A stretch of 64,000 bases of DNA from Panorpa germanica (GCA_963678705.1 OY783221.1:6324001-6388000); one strand, 5' to 3'. Numbered from the stretch's first letter, positions 1-11,547 are shown. A program made the numbers and translations. The notes: a model not told the origin generated them from the sequence alone.

Positions 1-2330
1 TCCATCCTGTTACCCGCAACTTTCTAGTAGTGTAACATCTCTACGATACGAGCTGTCATTTTCCATTGAAAGCTGTTGTCCAAATCAACAATCTATTGAT
101 GTTTAATGAAAAGGCCACCAGTACGAAGGCATTGATACATTATCTCTAAATAGCAGTACATTTTGTAGCAAAAGCAAACCGGTTGCAAATTTGGTAATCT
201 ATATTTTTTGGATCAAAATTTTAGTTTTACTGTAAAGAATTAAAAGCAGTGACAAATTTACTTTTATGTGAGCTTAAAGTTCGATGAGGTCATTCATGCT
301 TATTCCATGTAATAGCATTGTTAGTAAAAAATATTCAAAGTAAATGCAATAGAAAAAATCAATGAGCAAATTAAACGATTCTAAGTAAAAAAAAACTAAT
401 TCACAAAAGAAATAAGTAAAAGAAGTAGAAAACAACCGCAGAATAAATGTAGCTACTAATACCGCTAGAAAAACTCAACCTTTATTTTCAATTCAAAACT
501 TGGGACTACTCTTTTATTTTAAGCAGAGTTTAACAACCTTTATAACATTGAAAGAACTATAATTTAAATAGGTTGAATTTTATTAAATGATTTTAGGGAA
601 TGCTTAGATATTTAGTCCTTTATTGTTCTTAATGCCAATTTCCTTAGATCCATGTTATCATGTAATATTTTACTTAAATAAAGTCAAGTTATATTGAATC
701 TAAACGAGTTCTCATTCTTTTCTTATCTAATCTTTAAAAAAAATCTATTTTATTTGATTTTATAAGAGTCAATGTTTATGAGTGTAATAATGCACAATAG
801 GTCACAAAATGTTGTATATTAGGTAAACCTGTCTGCGTAACAGGTAACTTTTCTTATGTTAGATAAACCTTAAATACACGTTCCTGTATTTAGCGGGTAC
901 TTTTCTATTACTTCCCTAAATTTCGGACTAGCAACCAAAGAACTGTTTTTTAAACCGAGAAACATACATACCTAATATTTTTACCGATATCCAACAAAAG
1001 TTACCTGTTACTTAATCGATTTTACGTGTTTTATAACGTTTATAAATAACCCTATTTGCGCATTTGTACATTCCAAAGTATTTAGAAGTAATTTTTCTAG
1101 CTTTTGGGATAGCAATAAAATAACAAAATAAAACAAAATCCTTTTAGATTAAATATTATTAGTCTTATGTTATGTAAAATAAAAGCCAGTCAAAATAGTT
1201 CGAAATCCATATTATTTGGAGACAATAACTTGTTATTGCTGTTATATAAGCTGTTAGGAAAGCTTGTCAACTTTCGTATAAATTGTCAATCTCTTAATTT
1301 TTTTCAGTTATTACATTTTCTAATATTTAAAAATTTCTAATATTTATTTTGAAATGTTTAAAAATTAAAAATAACGTAAATTGGTGTTTATAAAATGCAA
1401 TTTTACTTCTCTGAATATGTTTATTAACCCTGGTTGTTAAAAATAACTAAAAAAGAAAACAATACACAAATAAATTGAATCGGAATAAACAGCAGCAACT
1501 TCATGTTGTATAAAATATAAAAGCAACAAGCGGCTATTGTCTTTACAAGTGCTCATGATGCCGTAACATTGCTACAAACCGGGATCAAATATTCCAGCGT
1601 CATTGTTGCACTTTGATTGGTAATTCTCTTTGATCTGCGAAAACAGCAAAACATAGGACAAAAGACAGTTCAGTCGATTCGTTACATTCACAGTACCAAA
1701 AGAGTATTTGATTTACCGAAATAAATTACTGGGAAAATAAAAATTGTTAGGATTTTATAAGTTGTGACTAATTAGAGGAATGAGAAATGCAAAAAGCAAA
1801 TACCTAAAGTATCATTCTCACCTACTGTTTTAACTTTATTTTTTCGTTGTAAGAATAGGTGAGAAGCATAATCATTCTTTGCATATGTTTTAGTTTTATA
1901 CGATTTAGATAAGACATTAATCGAGAAAAAATCGAATCCGTCACTCTAAACCATTCTTAAATCTTCCCTCTAACTCACATAAGACACTAATGTTATTTAT
2001 ATTTAAATTAAAGTTTAATATATTTGTCACTAGAAAGAATGGATTTTGGAGCATATCGATTCATTACCGTACATTTTGGAATAAAACGTGAAAAAGGGAT
2101 ACGGGAAACGAGTATAAATGTATTTACTGATTGCGCCATCAGCCTTAAAACAAAGGTTGCTTTTTGAACCAACTCACACTAAAATGCGGCTGGTGACTGG
2201 CAGAACGTATTTATACGGGTAAACGATACCGCACCACGACTACTGTGGTGATTAGTAGGACCATAACATAACAACATCTTCTGTTGTCTTGCCAAATATA
2301 TACAGGTATCTAAGAAAAACAAATCCAAGA
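1..2330. other. AT-rich DNA without a recognisable gene
   Basis: Reading both strands shows short AT-biased frames only, with no domain motif. The one structured piece is a fragment of a dispersed repeat at 853-899, listed separately. A stretch at 1943-1983 loosely resembles part of the Helitron near 6.98-7.03 kb but is too short to call. Confidence 0.6.
853..899 (+). repeat. Dispersed repeat, TTATGTTAGATAAACC family, copy 1
   Basis: The block reads TTATGTTAGATAAACCTTAA and continues to a GCGGGTA-type end. It matches 41164-41210 closely and 36335-36385 more weakly. The sequence just upstream (about 798-850, with a TATATTAGGTAAAC motif) also recurs in part near 32.64 kb and 19.02 kb, so this is probably a piece of a longer, old interspersed element. 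No termini, coding capacity or superfamily can be assigned. Confidence 0.5.
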
Positions 2331-2368
2331 ACTCGGCGAATGTGACTCAACTCGGCGAATGTGACTCA
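2331..2368. repeat. Perfect 19-bp tandem duplication
   Basis: The unit ACTCGGCGAATGTGACTCA occurs twice head to tail with no mismatch. It is less AT-rich than its surroundings. The lack of divergence suggests a recent slippage or duplication event. Confidence 0.85.
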
Positions 2369-3817
2369 AGTTATTAAAATTCCCAGTTCCCATTGAGAGC
2401 ATTTTTTTAACTAACCATGTAATATATTCTTCTTCTTAGAATACCTTATTCTTAGAATAATATTCAATCATTCTTTAGTTTTATCAAGGTGTGTAGAATT
2501 ATTTATACCTGAATAGTTCTAAATAGAATTAATTGGACAATGAAATGTAATTTTTTTTTTATTAATAATTTATGGACTTCCTAGAATGAAAAGTAATTAT
2601 AAAAAGTAATTTAAGAAAAATATGAAGCCTAGTGACATTTACATTTAATAAATATATCTATAGAATTACTTATTTTCTTTATATTCTACATTTTTGACAG
2701 ATTTATGCTCTGGGTAAGGGGTTTGAGGAGTGTAGTTTTCTTCGTCCTTATTTTAAGTACAAATAATTTTGTTAACTCATTGTTAAGCAATTATGTATAC
2801 ACCATTATTATTCCACGCCAAAGTAGTCTACGCAAGGCAACACAACATAATGGCCTTTTAAGGCATCTCTACAATTCACTGAACCCTCAACTTTATTTAT
2901 TTGTGTTATTTTTTTCTTTCACTCGAGACAAGTATAACTGCTTTGAATTTGTAAGACATCCTTTTGATTACGTGCGTCAGTAAAAGAATTTTTATAGAAA
3001 TCTAAATGTTGACATTTTATTTGAACACGGAAAACAATTGTGTGACGTCTAAAATGTTTATTAGATTTGTTTTTGTTTCAAACGTGCGTGGGTAGCTGTA
3101 AACAATGAACAATGAACAATGAATAAGGAATCATTCTCAAGACTGTTAATCAAATACATTTACTCGTACTTAATCAGTCGTAAACAATAAAATAAAATTT
3201 ACTTGCGTTTTATTTTATTGTATAACCGAAAACTTAAGAAAATGTTGTTGTTCTTGGTTATACTTTAAAATAGAACATTTATAAAATTATTCTACAAAAT
3301 TTTTCATCTTTTATTTGATGAAATGTGTCACCCAATAGTAGCTAGTGCACATATGTATCATTTGTTGATTGAAATAGAAATGACACAATTAAAGAAAATC
3401 ATAATTTTAACGGAAATTGAGTCCTAAATTGACTATATTTGTTTCTATATAATATTAGCACTTTTTCATTTCAATTAAAATATAATCAATAAAATCAATA
3501 ATCAAGACAAAATTTAACAGATAAAAATAAACAGATAATTTATGAAATCTTAAATAAAAAACTTTATTAATGTCAGAAAACATGTTGAGAGATAACTATT
3601 GTTATGGAATCTTATGTTAAATAAATATTTTGTAACTATTTAGCCATAATTACGTAATTATTTGCTTTTTGCAATGGCGATAAAGGACTTGAAATGTAAC
3701 GAAATTTAATGGCTGATAAGCGCAGCCTATTAAAGTCACTTTTGTCTTAAATTTCAAATAAAAATATTACTATTATTTCAATATATATCACTTAATTTCT
3801 TCTACTGTTAGTTAATA
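2369..3817. other. AT-rich DNA without a recognisable gene
   Basis: A 92-codon frame at 2705-2983 (+) has a hydrophobic N-terminal stretch but no domain I recognise and no codon or splice context; I treat it as chance. A short AACAATG triplication lies at about 3103-3125. Confidence 0.55.
3184..3221. repeat. Perfect 14-bp inverted repeat (hairpin)
   Basis: Arms ACAATAAAATAAAA (3184-3197) and TTTTATTTTATTGT (3208-3221) are perfectly complementary around a 10-base loop. All pairs but two are A-T. It may be a minor foldback or cruciform-prone site; nothing links it to a gene or terminator. Confidence 0.7.
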
Positions 3818-3911
3818 TTACGTAGCCTTTTATCGCCCCTAATAATATTCTGCTTTAATTTATAACAGATCATTTATGAAATCTTAATTATTAATATTAA
3901 GATTCCATAAA
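3531..3911. repeat. Repeated motif with a 16-bp inverted repeat
   Basis: A 23-bp motif starting ACAGAT and ending ATGAAATCTTAA occurs at 3531-3553 and again at 3865-3887 with one difference. The second copy is part of an inverted repeat whose arms (3873-3888 and 3896-3911) match at 15 of 16 positions. The arrangement suggests remains of a small palindromic element, with no termini that I can define. Confidence 0.45.
3818..3857 (-). mobile_element. LINE family B 3'-end scrap
   Basis: Read on the minus strand, this carries the TTAGGGGCGATAAAAGGCTA block that also ends the LINE at 23792-24240. More than 30 bases are nearly identical to 23829-23862. There is no poly(A) tail and no coding part, so it is a fragment of the 3' untranslated region. 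Confidence 0.6.
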
Positions 3912-6030
3912 ATATATGTAATACATAGGATAGATGAGCAATGTAATTAAAATATCTTAAAAATTATATTTAAAAGAAATAAATCAATAAAAAAAATCAA
4001 GAAAATAAAACTATGTTCTATCTAAAAACAATCGGCAATAATCGTTTTCCGAACATTACGTCACATAGTTTTTTAAAATGGACATAACATCTCTAATTTT
4101 GAATGAGCTTTCGAGAAGCTCCAACTTCTTAAATTATGCACCATGGACCATAAATTTATGTAATCCTAACAATTAAAATAACTATATATTTTTTATTAAT
4201 GATATCTTTTTTTTTTAGGTAAGTGCATTTTTTGTCTTCTCTGATATGAAATTGACTACCTCTGCCAACATCGTGGTGAGTTTTACAATACTTATTTTAA
4301 CAAAATTATAAAACAAAATACATTGTATATATTTCATAATGACTTGAATTTGTAACATGTTAGAACTTGTACAAGAAACAAACAAAAAACAGACAAGTTA
4401 TCGTAATTTTTTCAATATATACATCTCGAGAAATTTGTACTGGATAGAACTACATCTGAGACTTTGTAGAATTGTCATTACTAGAGTATTACAAAAGAAA
4501 ATTTCTGCACAGAAAATATTCTAATAATTTATTTTTATCCCTTGTTACTTCGTTCGCACGTTTCTTTACACTCTTGAAGAATACCTGCTATTTTTTAACA
4601 AAGCTTATGTAATAACTTTAAATAATTTACAACTCTTTTTCATTTTAAATATTTCCTTCTTTTTTAAATAAAAAAAAAACCAAAACCTCAATAAATTTCT
4701 TGCCGTGAATACATTTTATAAAGCTGTACAAGAAACAAAAAGAAAAAAAAACAATGAAACATAAGAAAAGTAGCTAAGAAGTTTTATCAATGTTGTGAAA
4801 TTGCCAGCGATGAAATTAATCCTTCAATTAAGTAGCTGCCTGCACTGCGAGATCTTTCGTCTGCCAACAGCCGTTTTGTTATACGTGTTATAATATATGC
4901 ATTATCCGAGCTTCTTTGCAAACAAATATGAATAGAGATATATTTGTATAAATAGCTCACTTTGATATAAATTTATTTAACGTAATTAGATATTAAAAAA
5001 AGAGAACTGCATTTCCAAGAGTAATAGTACCAAAGGATTTGCTAAATAGATTACAGCATCCATTATCTTTAAAGTGAAGTTGTCACCGTGCAAATTCTGT
5101 GCAATAAATTTAGTTTCCAGTACCGGGAAAAATATAACAACTAGTAGCTACTAGTTGTATTGTAGTATAATATTAGTTTCCTGTTGGTATTCAATTAACA
5201 TTATACAAATGATTATTATTGTACCAGCTTCGGCATTTACATTTTAAATAAATTAAACTTGTAGAGTTTTAATTTTATTTACTTGCTCCCAGGATACTGT
5301 TACAAAAATGGTTACCAAATATCGCTTTATATATAATGATTTATTTTTAAATATAACTTTTGGGAGAAATTATTTTAAGAAAAATATTTACACATATTTT
5401 CATGCTTAGTTAATATCTATGCCTAAAGAAGTTTCACTTCAAAAAGTTTTATTAACAATCAAACATTTATTATGTATGTAACACCTCCTAATTGAAATTC
5501 TTTTTAAATAACTTATGGATTTTACTAATTAAAAACTAAATAACTAATGCAAAATATTAACTTACTTCATTAAAAAATAAACGAACGTAAAACTTTAATT
5601 GCTTTGATTATTTTATGCTTTAATTACGAGACTTTGATTAAAAATGTATTAAACAATAGTTTGAGAACTTTTTCATCTAAAATTCGTAACAGAAAATGCT
5701 TTTCTTATTCTCCGAGTAAAAATCAGTATTAAATTATTATTCATAAGATATTGATTTCTAGTGTAGAAGCTTTGATTCTACGAGTACATAAAAAATATTT
5801 ATAGAAAAATGAAATTTATATTAAATTTACGCACAAAGCAAAAATTACTTCAAGATATACATGATATATGCATTTCTTTCTGAAATATTTATTTGTAATT
5901 TAGTTGTAAATTTCATTGTAAATGTTTATAAATGTATATATTGTTTTAAGTGCTAATAACTTAAATATAAAAAAAAAATCCTAGCTTATAAAAAACAGAA
6001 AAATAAAAAAAAAAAAAACTATATATATAA
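3858..6030. other. AT-rich DNA without a recognisable gene
   Basis: No open frame of note and no conserved motif on either strand. Two related A-rich blocks start with TGTACAAGAAACAAA near 4.37 kb and 4.73 kb. A palindrome at 5137-5158 is listed separately. An A-rich run borders the Helitron insertion at its right end. Confidence 0.6.
5137..5158. repeat. Perfect 22-bp palindrome
   Basis: ACAACTAGTAG is followed directly by its exact reverse complement, centred on AGCT, with no spacer. A loop-free palindrome of this length is unusual for chance, but no adjacent feature gives it a role. Confidence 0.8.
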
Positions 6031-6100
6031 CTAGCTGTCCCGGCCACGCGTTGCTGTGACTAACGTTTTTGTCATATTACATTACATAGCGCCATCTATT

Positions 6101-6172
6101 GAATATTTACTCAATCTAGTCAACAGATTTCGATTTACTCAACAGAATATTTACTCAATCTAGTCAACAGAT
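6101..6172. repeat. 28-bp direct duplication inside the Helitron
   Basis: A 28-bp block starting GAATATTTACTCAATC and ending CAACAGAT occurs at 6101-6128 and 6145-6172 without mismatch, separated by 16 bases that themselves look like a partial copy. It lies close to the 3' terminus of the Helitron. Confidence 0.8.
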
Positions 6173-6313
6173 GTCGCCATCATCGTCGCCCGATGTCATA
6201 TGTCATATACAGATAATTAATAGACAAATAATTAGCAATAAGATAAATAAATTGAGATGTAAGCTATCCTATCTTTCAAGTTGGGTCAAACTGCACACGG
6301 TGTACAAATTTCA

Positions 6314-6526
6314 TTAAAATCGGTTAAGTAGTTTAGGAGTCCATAGAAGACGTTGAGCACGTTGCTCTAAATTTTCATTTGCACGTGTACATGCAGCTCG
6401 ATCTCTTAAATTTACATTATCCATAGAATGTTCTTCTACTGTTCTATTCAATCGATGATCATGAACTAATTGCGCGTGCTGAGTACGTCGACCAATATTT
6501 CTTGCTCTTCCACGAAGACGTGGCAT
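6314..6526 (-). pseudogene. N-terminal fragment of a Helitron-encoded protein, fused to the 3' terminal region
   Basis: A 70-codon frame begins with MPRLRGRARNIGRRTQHAQ and is rich in Arg, Asn, Glu and Gln (for example ANENLEQRAQRL). This matches the charged, repetitive N-terminus that I recall from insect Helitron replicase/helicase-like proteins; it is remembered similarity, not a search. After about residue 58 the frame runs into sequence of the element's 3' terminal region (LLWTPKLLNRF, then stop), so the catalytic Rep and helicase domains have been removed by deletion. It is probably not functional, although the fused frame is open from ATG to stop. Confidence 0.6.
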
Positions 6527-7115
6527 TTTTCTACAAAAATAAAATATTGCAAAATAATATACAATTAATATGAGTTACTTATTGATAATGAATTTTTAAT
6601 TAATTAACTCAAAAGATTTATTATGACAAATTTTAGATAAAGAACATGTAATCGCATTTTGTGAGTTTTTTTATTTAATATCTCCAAAAATGAATTAATT
6701 GTCAATAAAAAATTAATTAAAAAAAATCTAAATTCAGAAAATTATTTATACACACTTCAAAACTCTTTAAAAAATAATTACATTTAATATTTTAATCAGC
6801 ACATGAATTGAATAACAAAATTTTTTTCAAATTAATCGTAGCACCATCTGTCGGGACAAACTAAAATTGAAATAGAATAATATTGAATGCGATGATAGCG
6901 CCGTCCGCCGGATCTAATGTAAAACATTCCAAAATCAACAACTCCTTATAAATAAGAAATTAATTGAAAAAACATTTTCCAGTAGACCAAACTGTAAATC
7001 TAAACCATTCTCGAATCTCCACGAACACACACAAAAAATTTCATCAAAATTGGTCCAGTCGTTTAGGAGGAGTTCAGTCACATACACACGCACACAAGAA
7101 ATATATATATTAAGA

Positions 7116-8460
7116 TTTACTATCTAAAAGATATTAAATGATGTCAGTCTCAAGTATTTAGAAAACTGTTTATGTAAAGAGAAAGTTTTTCTTACAAGTG
7201 AGCATATTTATTCTAATTAGACATGTATATTCATATCCTTGTGTTTGAGCACCGTCTCATTTAAATATTAACCAAATAAACATAACGAAAACAAGCAAAA
7301 TAAAATGAAAAACGTGGAAAAAGGACTCTAATGTCATAACTAAAGTTGAAGTATGTGAAAAGCATAGCTAATATCAAAGAGAAATGAAATGAAGCCGCTT
7401 TGCTTTTTTTTTTCGTTTTTTAGCGCACATTATTAGCCTGGTTTATATGAAGGAAGTACTACTTCATAAATGTTGTGTAGAAATATTATTCACAAGGTTC
7501 ACGGAAGTAAATATGCAAAACAGTGAGACAGAAACAAATGGTGCACACTTTTTTTTAAATTCAATTTATTTAATCATTTTGTTTTTATTTTAAAAATATC
7601 TAAAAATAGAGAATTTATTTTTGTTTTCTTTTAATATTTTTTTGTTTATATCATTTTTTAATAAACAATTTGATTATTCGTACTTATGTATAAAATTATC
7701 TTGTAAGTGGAAGTGTCAATGTGTCTTGTAAGTGGTCTCAATAATAGTACTGCGTTCAGACATTTAAATAGTAGCTCGAAAAAATGAAGTAGTGAAGTAA
7801 TATCCGTGACGTAACTGTGGTAGACTCGCTACCTTTACTTCAAAATCAAAAACCAAGATTTTTTAACAAAAGAAAATTTGCTAAACGTTGAAACTTCGTA
7901 TATACAGTATTGTTACTCTTTTCTATAAAAACATGTTCTTTCAATTTTTGTATAACTCTGGTTTATTTATAAACTTATATAATATATATTTATTTATACA
8001 AAAAGGAAAGCTTTCATTATATTTGAATACAATGTCATAACTTATTTATCGTTATATGTATTCAATATCATAATATGTAAATACCTCACGTTTTGTACAC
8101 GTCAAAATTTATTCTTACTCACTCACACATATGTATACCAATACACAACATTAAAAAGTCCTTAAACACCCTGCGGTATGTATAATTCTTAACTTAATAT
8201 CTTATGGAATACACACCACCATAATGTTATTCTCACATAATTTTCATAAATGCTGTAAGATTTTATTTAAATATATGGCAAAGTTAGTTACATAGTGAAT
8301 GTGCTAGGGATATTTTTAACAATATATGACACAAAAATATGAGACTGTGAGTAGTAACGGACAATAAACTGAACGAAAAGAATGTGTACAAATGGACGTT
8401 AAATTTATGCAAAAGCTCAAGAATTAACTTATATATTACATGCCGCATAAAATAGGGCTA
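7116..8460. other. AT-rich DNA without a recognisable gene
   Basis: No conserved frame. TCTTGTAAGTGG occurs twice near 7.70 and 7.72 kb. A C/T-rich run and an AGCGCACATT patch near 7.4 kb have no counterpart elsewhere in the window. Confidence 0.55.
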
Positions 8461-8643
8461 TAGTTCAAATTACGGTTATAAGAGTGGTATAAATCTATAA
8501 TACGATAATTAATTTTATCTTATTCGTTTCTATATACATTATAGAAAAATAATTTAGTTAGTGCTTTTTAGTTGTATCGGCAGTTTATACCCTACAACTT
8601 GTTTTAAGTATTAATCGCCGCTGAGCTCTCGTAACTTGAACTA
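8461..8643. mobile_element. TA-flanked miniature inverted-repeat element, copy 1
   Basis: The 183-bp element begins TAGTTCAAATTACG and ends CGTAACTTGAACTA, 14-bp termini differing at one position, with TA directly outside each end (8459-8460 and 8644-8645). Subterminal sequence also folds back (GGTATAAATCTAT against the ATACC-type block on the right). TA duplication and small size point to a non-autonomous Tc1/mariner-type element, though the superfamily is inferred from the duplication only. Two more copies lie at 11548-11765 and 20543-20746. Confidence 0.8.
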
Positions 8644-9839
8644 TAATTCGCTTTAGACATCACAACAAAATGACAAGCACTGTATTAACTAGCGTCTATA
8701 AGTCGAATTTTAGGGGCTCCATTTCACAGTAGAATTTGAAATTGCATATAATGAGTTTTTGTAATTAAGTATATTTTTGTATTTATTTAAATTCGCCTTG
8801 ATTGAAATTAGTTATGTTAAAAAAATGAAATGTATCTGCATTTCTATTGCCAAGAGTATAGATATGTGTATTTTTTTCTATTTTGCGTTTTTTTTAAATA
8901 TTATTGTCACAAACTTAGTATAAGACTAAGGTTACAGGTGTAGACACATTCATACTTTTTGGTGGTGGAGAAACCCGGTTATTTATTCTAAGTTATATTA
9001 TATTTCCAGTTAATATTCTCTATTAAGTAAAACACAAAAATAAAAGCACACAAATTGTATTTCTTTGATTAAGAAAAACATTGCTTTTGTTATAATAGTC
9101 TGTATGGTCAAAACTTTGCAATAGATTTCTACACGATTTTCTGAGAAACAATTACTATTGAGAAGTAATTATGTTTATAAATTTTGTATATTGTTATCAA
9201 GCACTCTCATAATCATATACAATTTGCAGTAGATTTTATTAGCAGGTGTCGATTAAACCTGCACTTTATGAACTACCACCGGAAGTCTTCAAGACAACCA
9301 CTAGCACCCCTACTCTAATATCCTTTTGTGTGCATAAAATCTGAATAACTTATATATATACCTATTAGAAACATATTACAAAGTAGTTAGATCGTCGTAT
9401 AAAATACCTTTAAGGTTCTGTAAAGGCCCATAAAAAGTTGATTTTGTTGACATTAAAGATTTATTTTTTATACTTGTAGTAGTAGTCGTAGTAGCAGCTT
9501 CCTCAAGGAATCCTTCAAAAAATGTTCGTTGAATAATGTGTCTTCTGTAGGCCAGAGAGAGCACTGAACACTGAACACTAATCGGGTTGTTAAAGTTGAA
9601 CGATTGGACGTTGTGATTGTTTTTATCATCTTTATCACATACAATTTATCACTGTGAGAGCCATAAAAAGACGTTAACGATAAAGTGAAGTGACACAACG
9701 TGGTAGAAATAATTTTAAACTAAATTGCTTTGTTCACAATTTTTAGGAAAAATATTGCGGATCATGTAGATTTTTTTAAATTTTCTATTTTGAATATGAA
9801 ATAAGCAAATAACCTAAAGTTTATTACTACGTTTTATGA
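8644..9839. other. AT-rich DNA without a recognisable gene
   Basis: Two overlapping minus-strand frames at 9376-9698 (62 and 76 codons) show no recognisable motif. The segment 9041-9107 resembles 17491-17577 and is listed with it. Confidence 0.5.
9041..9107 (+). repeat. Diverged repeat pair, member 1
   Basis: AAAACACAAAAAT and the following TTCTTTGATTAAGAAAAAC and TTATAAT blocks recur in the same order at 17491-17577 with scattered mismatches and small gaps. It is an old interspersed repeat of unknown type. Confidence 0.4.
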
Positions 9840-9919
9840 ATGAATTATTTATTTAACTATAACTATTTAACTAAACGGTTTTTGCAATTTTTTAAAGACT
9901 ATGGGGGAGGGGGGGGGGT

Positions 9920-10592
9920 GGTGTCAGGTTCAAAAAAGAGTAAGGAGTATTTTGAAAGGAATGGAATGGCGATCGAGGAGGCAGAGAGGAGAAGACAAGG
10001 AGGCGCAAGTGTGGAAGAGGAGCTAAGGAGAAGGGATAAGGAGATACAACAACAGGAAAGAATGGGAAAAATCGAAAAAAGCAACTACAATACAAGATAT
10101 AAAAGGATTTGGGAAAGTAAGATACCTCAGTACCTTATAGAAAAAGATATAAAACACATAAGAAGGACAGCAAGGTTTAGATTGGGAAATGAGGAAAAAG
10201 GAAGCAGATACTGGGAAAGTAGCGAGGAAAGAAAATGTAGAGTGTGCGAAACGGAGGACGAAACTCTGGAGCACATTAAGTTTGAGTGTAAGGAAAAAGT
10301 AGCGAGCGAAATGAATATTGGCCAGCTATTAAAGCGAGGCAGTGAATGAAAGAGGTTGATGGCGGAAATATAAAAAAGGAAAGGAAAAACAGGACAATAA
10401 ATAAGCTCGTGGCTGGGTTGCACAAGGAACATGAAGAGAGAGGAAGTACTTAAAGTAGTAGTAATAGTCTAGAATAGTTTAAGTTTAGTTTTAACTTTGA
10501 ATTTATATGAAATGCATTAAGAAATATAATAATGTAGATTGTAAAGCCGAAAGGCACACAATTAATATAATAAATAATAAAGACTATGTAAC
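9920..10592 (+). mobile_element. LINE family C: 5'-truncated non-LTR retrotransposon 3' end
   Basis: The coding tail (next entry) is followed by about 240 bases of AT-rich untranslated sequence with the AAGCCGAAAGGCACACAAT block and AATAATAAAGACT near the end. Tail and order fit the 3' end of a non-LTR retrotransposon of the kind common in ants and other insects. The left edge is marked by a run of 15 G interrupted by one A (9903-9918). No clear target duplication or long poly(A) is seen, so both boundaries are approximate. Confidence 0.6.
9921..10349 (+). pseudogene. C-terminal remnant of LINE reverse-transcriptase protein (zinc-knuckle tail)
   Basis: The frame carries a charged linker (SNYNTRYKRIWESKIPQYL), then RTARFRLGNEEKGSRYWE and RKCRVCETEDETLEHIKFEC. 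The latter is a C-x2-C-x8-H-x4-C knuckle, as found downstream of the reverse transcriptase in many insect non-LTR elements. The reverse transcriptase and endonuclease domains are absent. The frame stops at 10349, while the following bases still read as charged coding sequence in other frames, so an indel or premature stop is likely. The open frame extends upstream to 9840, but the first 27 or so codons, including a poly-Gly run from the G tract, look unrelated. Confidence 0.7.
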
Positions 10593-10595
10593 AGA

Positions 10596-10652
10596 ATAAT
10601 GTTAAACTTCGGTAAATAATAAAACGTAACGTTATGTAAAAAATATGACTTT
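10596..10652 (+). repeat. Dispersed repeat, ATGTTAAACTTC family, copy 1
   Basis: The block AATGTTAAACTTCGGTAAAT followed by AATAAAACGTAACG recurs at 18990-19050 and 44089-44148. It directly abuts the LINE C tail, so it could be its extreme 3' end, but the other two copies lack the LINE C coding part. Confidence 0.5.
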
Positions 10653-11370
10653 GAATTATACTTGAAGAAACAATTAAATTGTATTTGTACAACAAATAAA
10701 TACATGAAGTCATCTTTAAATTAATAAATTATTTTTTATTACGTATATTCACGCAAAGAAAATTGCTATAAGATACTCATGACTGACTATACAGCATCAT
10801 TTATAACATTCCTTTGTACGGCATAGTTGTTCGAAAACCTTCTTGCTCGTACAACCACCCCGCCCGTTATGTTCTCTTACGTACACCGTGGTAAGAGTGA
10901 GGATGAGGATGGAGGAGGGGTGGGAATAACACACTCACAACTTATTCTATTTGACATATTCATACATGGTGTTTTAATTAACATTTTACTCTTAATTGTA
11001 ACTATATGATACAAAGGTATAACTAGTAGTTAACTAAAAGCAATTACGGTAAAATGTCTTTATGTCTATAATAGAAAATGTAATTAATTGATGCAGATTC
11101 GTATCGTATTAAATTGTGAACTTTAAAATGGAAATTATTAAACAAATATTTAATATTAAATACTTCCAGTTTATATAAATAATTTTAGTTCAGAGAATTT
11201 TATATGGTTAATTAATAACTATTTGCTGACATGATTTTGAAACTTCTATTCGATTTTTTTTATTAAGCAAATGTACCGATGTTTTATAGTTACCGACTTG
11301 CAAATTATATCCCCATTTTTACCTATCGAAGTTTAGTTTTATCACAAAAACCTTGATAGAAAATTGTTGC
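10653..11370. other. AT-rich DNA without a recognisable gene
   Basis: A 60-codon frame at 10827-11009 covers a purine-rich GAGTGAGGATGAGGATGGAG stretch and shows no domain. Confidence 0.5.
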
Positions 11371-11457
11371 TAGCTTGTCGCAAACTAATTTCAATGTTTA
11401 TTTCTTACTTATCATATAAAGTCCTTTTAAATTAGCTTGCCGCAAGTAATTCTTCAG
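11371..11457 (+). repeat. Dispersed repeat, CTTGCCACAAGCTAATT family (family D), two pieces
   Basis: TAGCTTGTCGCAAACTAATT (11371-11390) and TTAGCTTGCCGCAAGTAATT (from 11432) are two partial copies of the motif that recurs near 14.6, 18.5, 27.7-28.2, 37.3, 44.2 and 58.8 kb. The fuller copies continue with TTCATTTTCTACCTG and CATAGAAA. No termini are recognisable. Confidence 0.5.
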
Positions 11458-11547
11458 TACGGTTTATTTTCTACTTTGGATGTAAGACTCCTCTTGTGAA
11501 ATCATACGTCGTTCTGCAGTAATGAACTTTATTTAATAATAATACTG

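Larger units (their letters stand above)
6031..7115 (-). mobile_element. Non-autonomous Helitron, internally deleted
   Basis: On the minus strand the element starts with TCTTAATATATATATTTC at 7115 and ends with CTAG at 6031. It is flanked by A on its 5' side (plus 7116 is T) and T on its 3' side (plus 6030 is A), the A/T target and absence of duplication that define Helitrons. The 5' part holds the GACTGGACCAATTTTGATGA phrase, which resembles Helitron-type insect repeats as I remember them, and a related phrase recurs near the 3' end (6309-6345). At 1085 bp it is far shorter than an autonomous Rep/helicase copy. It retains only the start of a coding frame, listed separately. Confidence 0.82.

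Noticed and set aside
1811-1872. Possible inverted repeat around TCATTCTCACCTAC
   Set aside because: The apparent arms align for only about 8 bases and do not match the CTCATTCCCACTCACT family.
1943-1983. Possible second Helitron fragment
   Set aside because: About 20 of 24 bases resemble 6980-7005, but the flanking Helitron phrases are missing and AT bias makes this weak.
2705-2983. 92-codon plus-strand frame with a hydrophobic start
   Set aside because: No domain, no start context and no conserved neighbour; the length is within chance for this composition.
9892-10432. Four minus-strand frames of 61-101 codons opposite LINE C
   Set aside because: They are the antisense of the LINE coding tail and its purine-rich linker.
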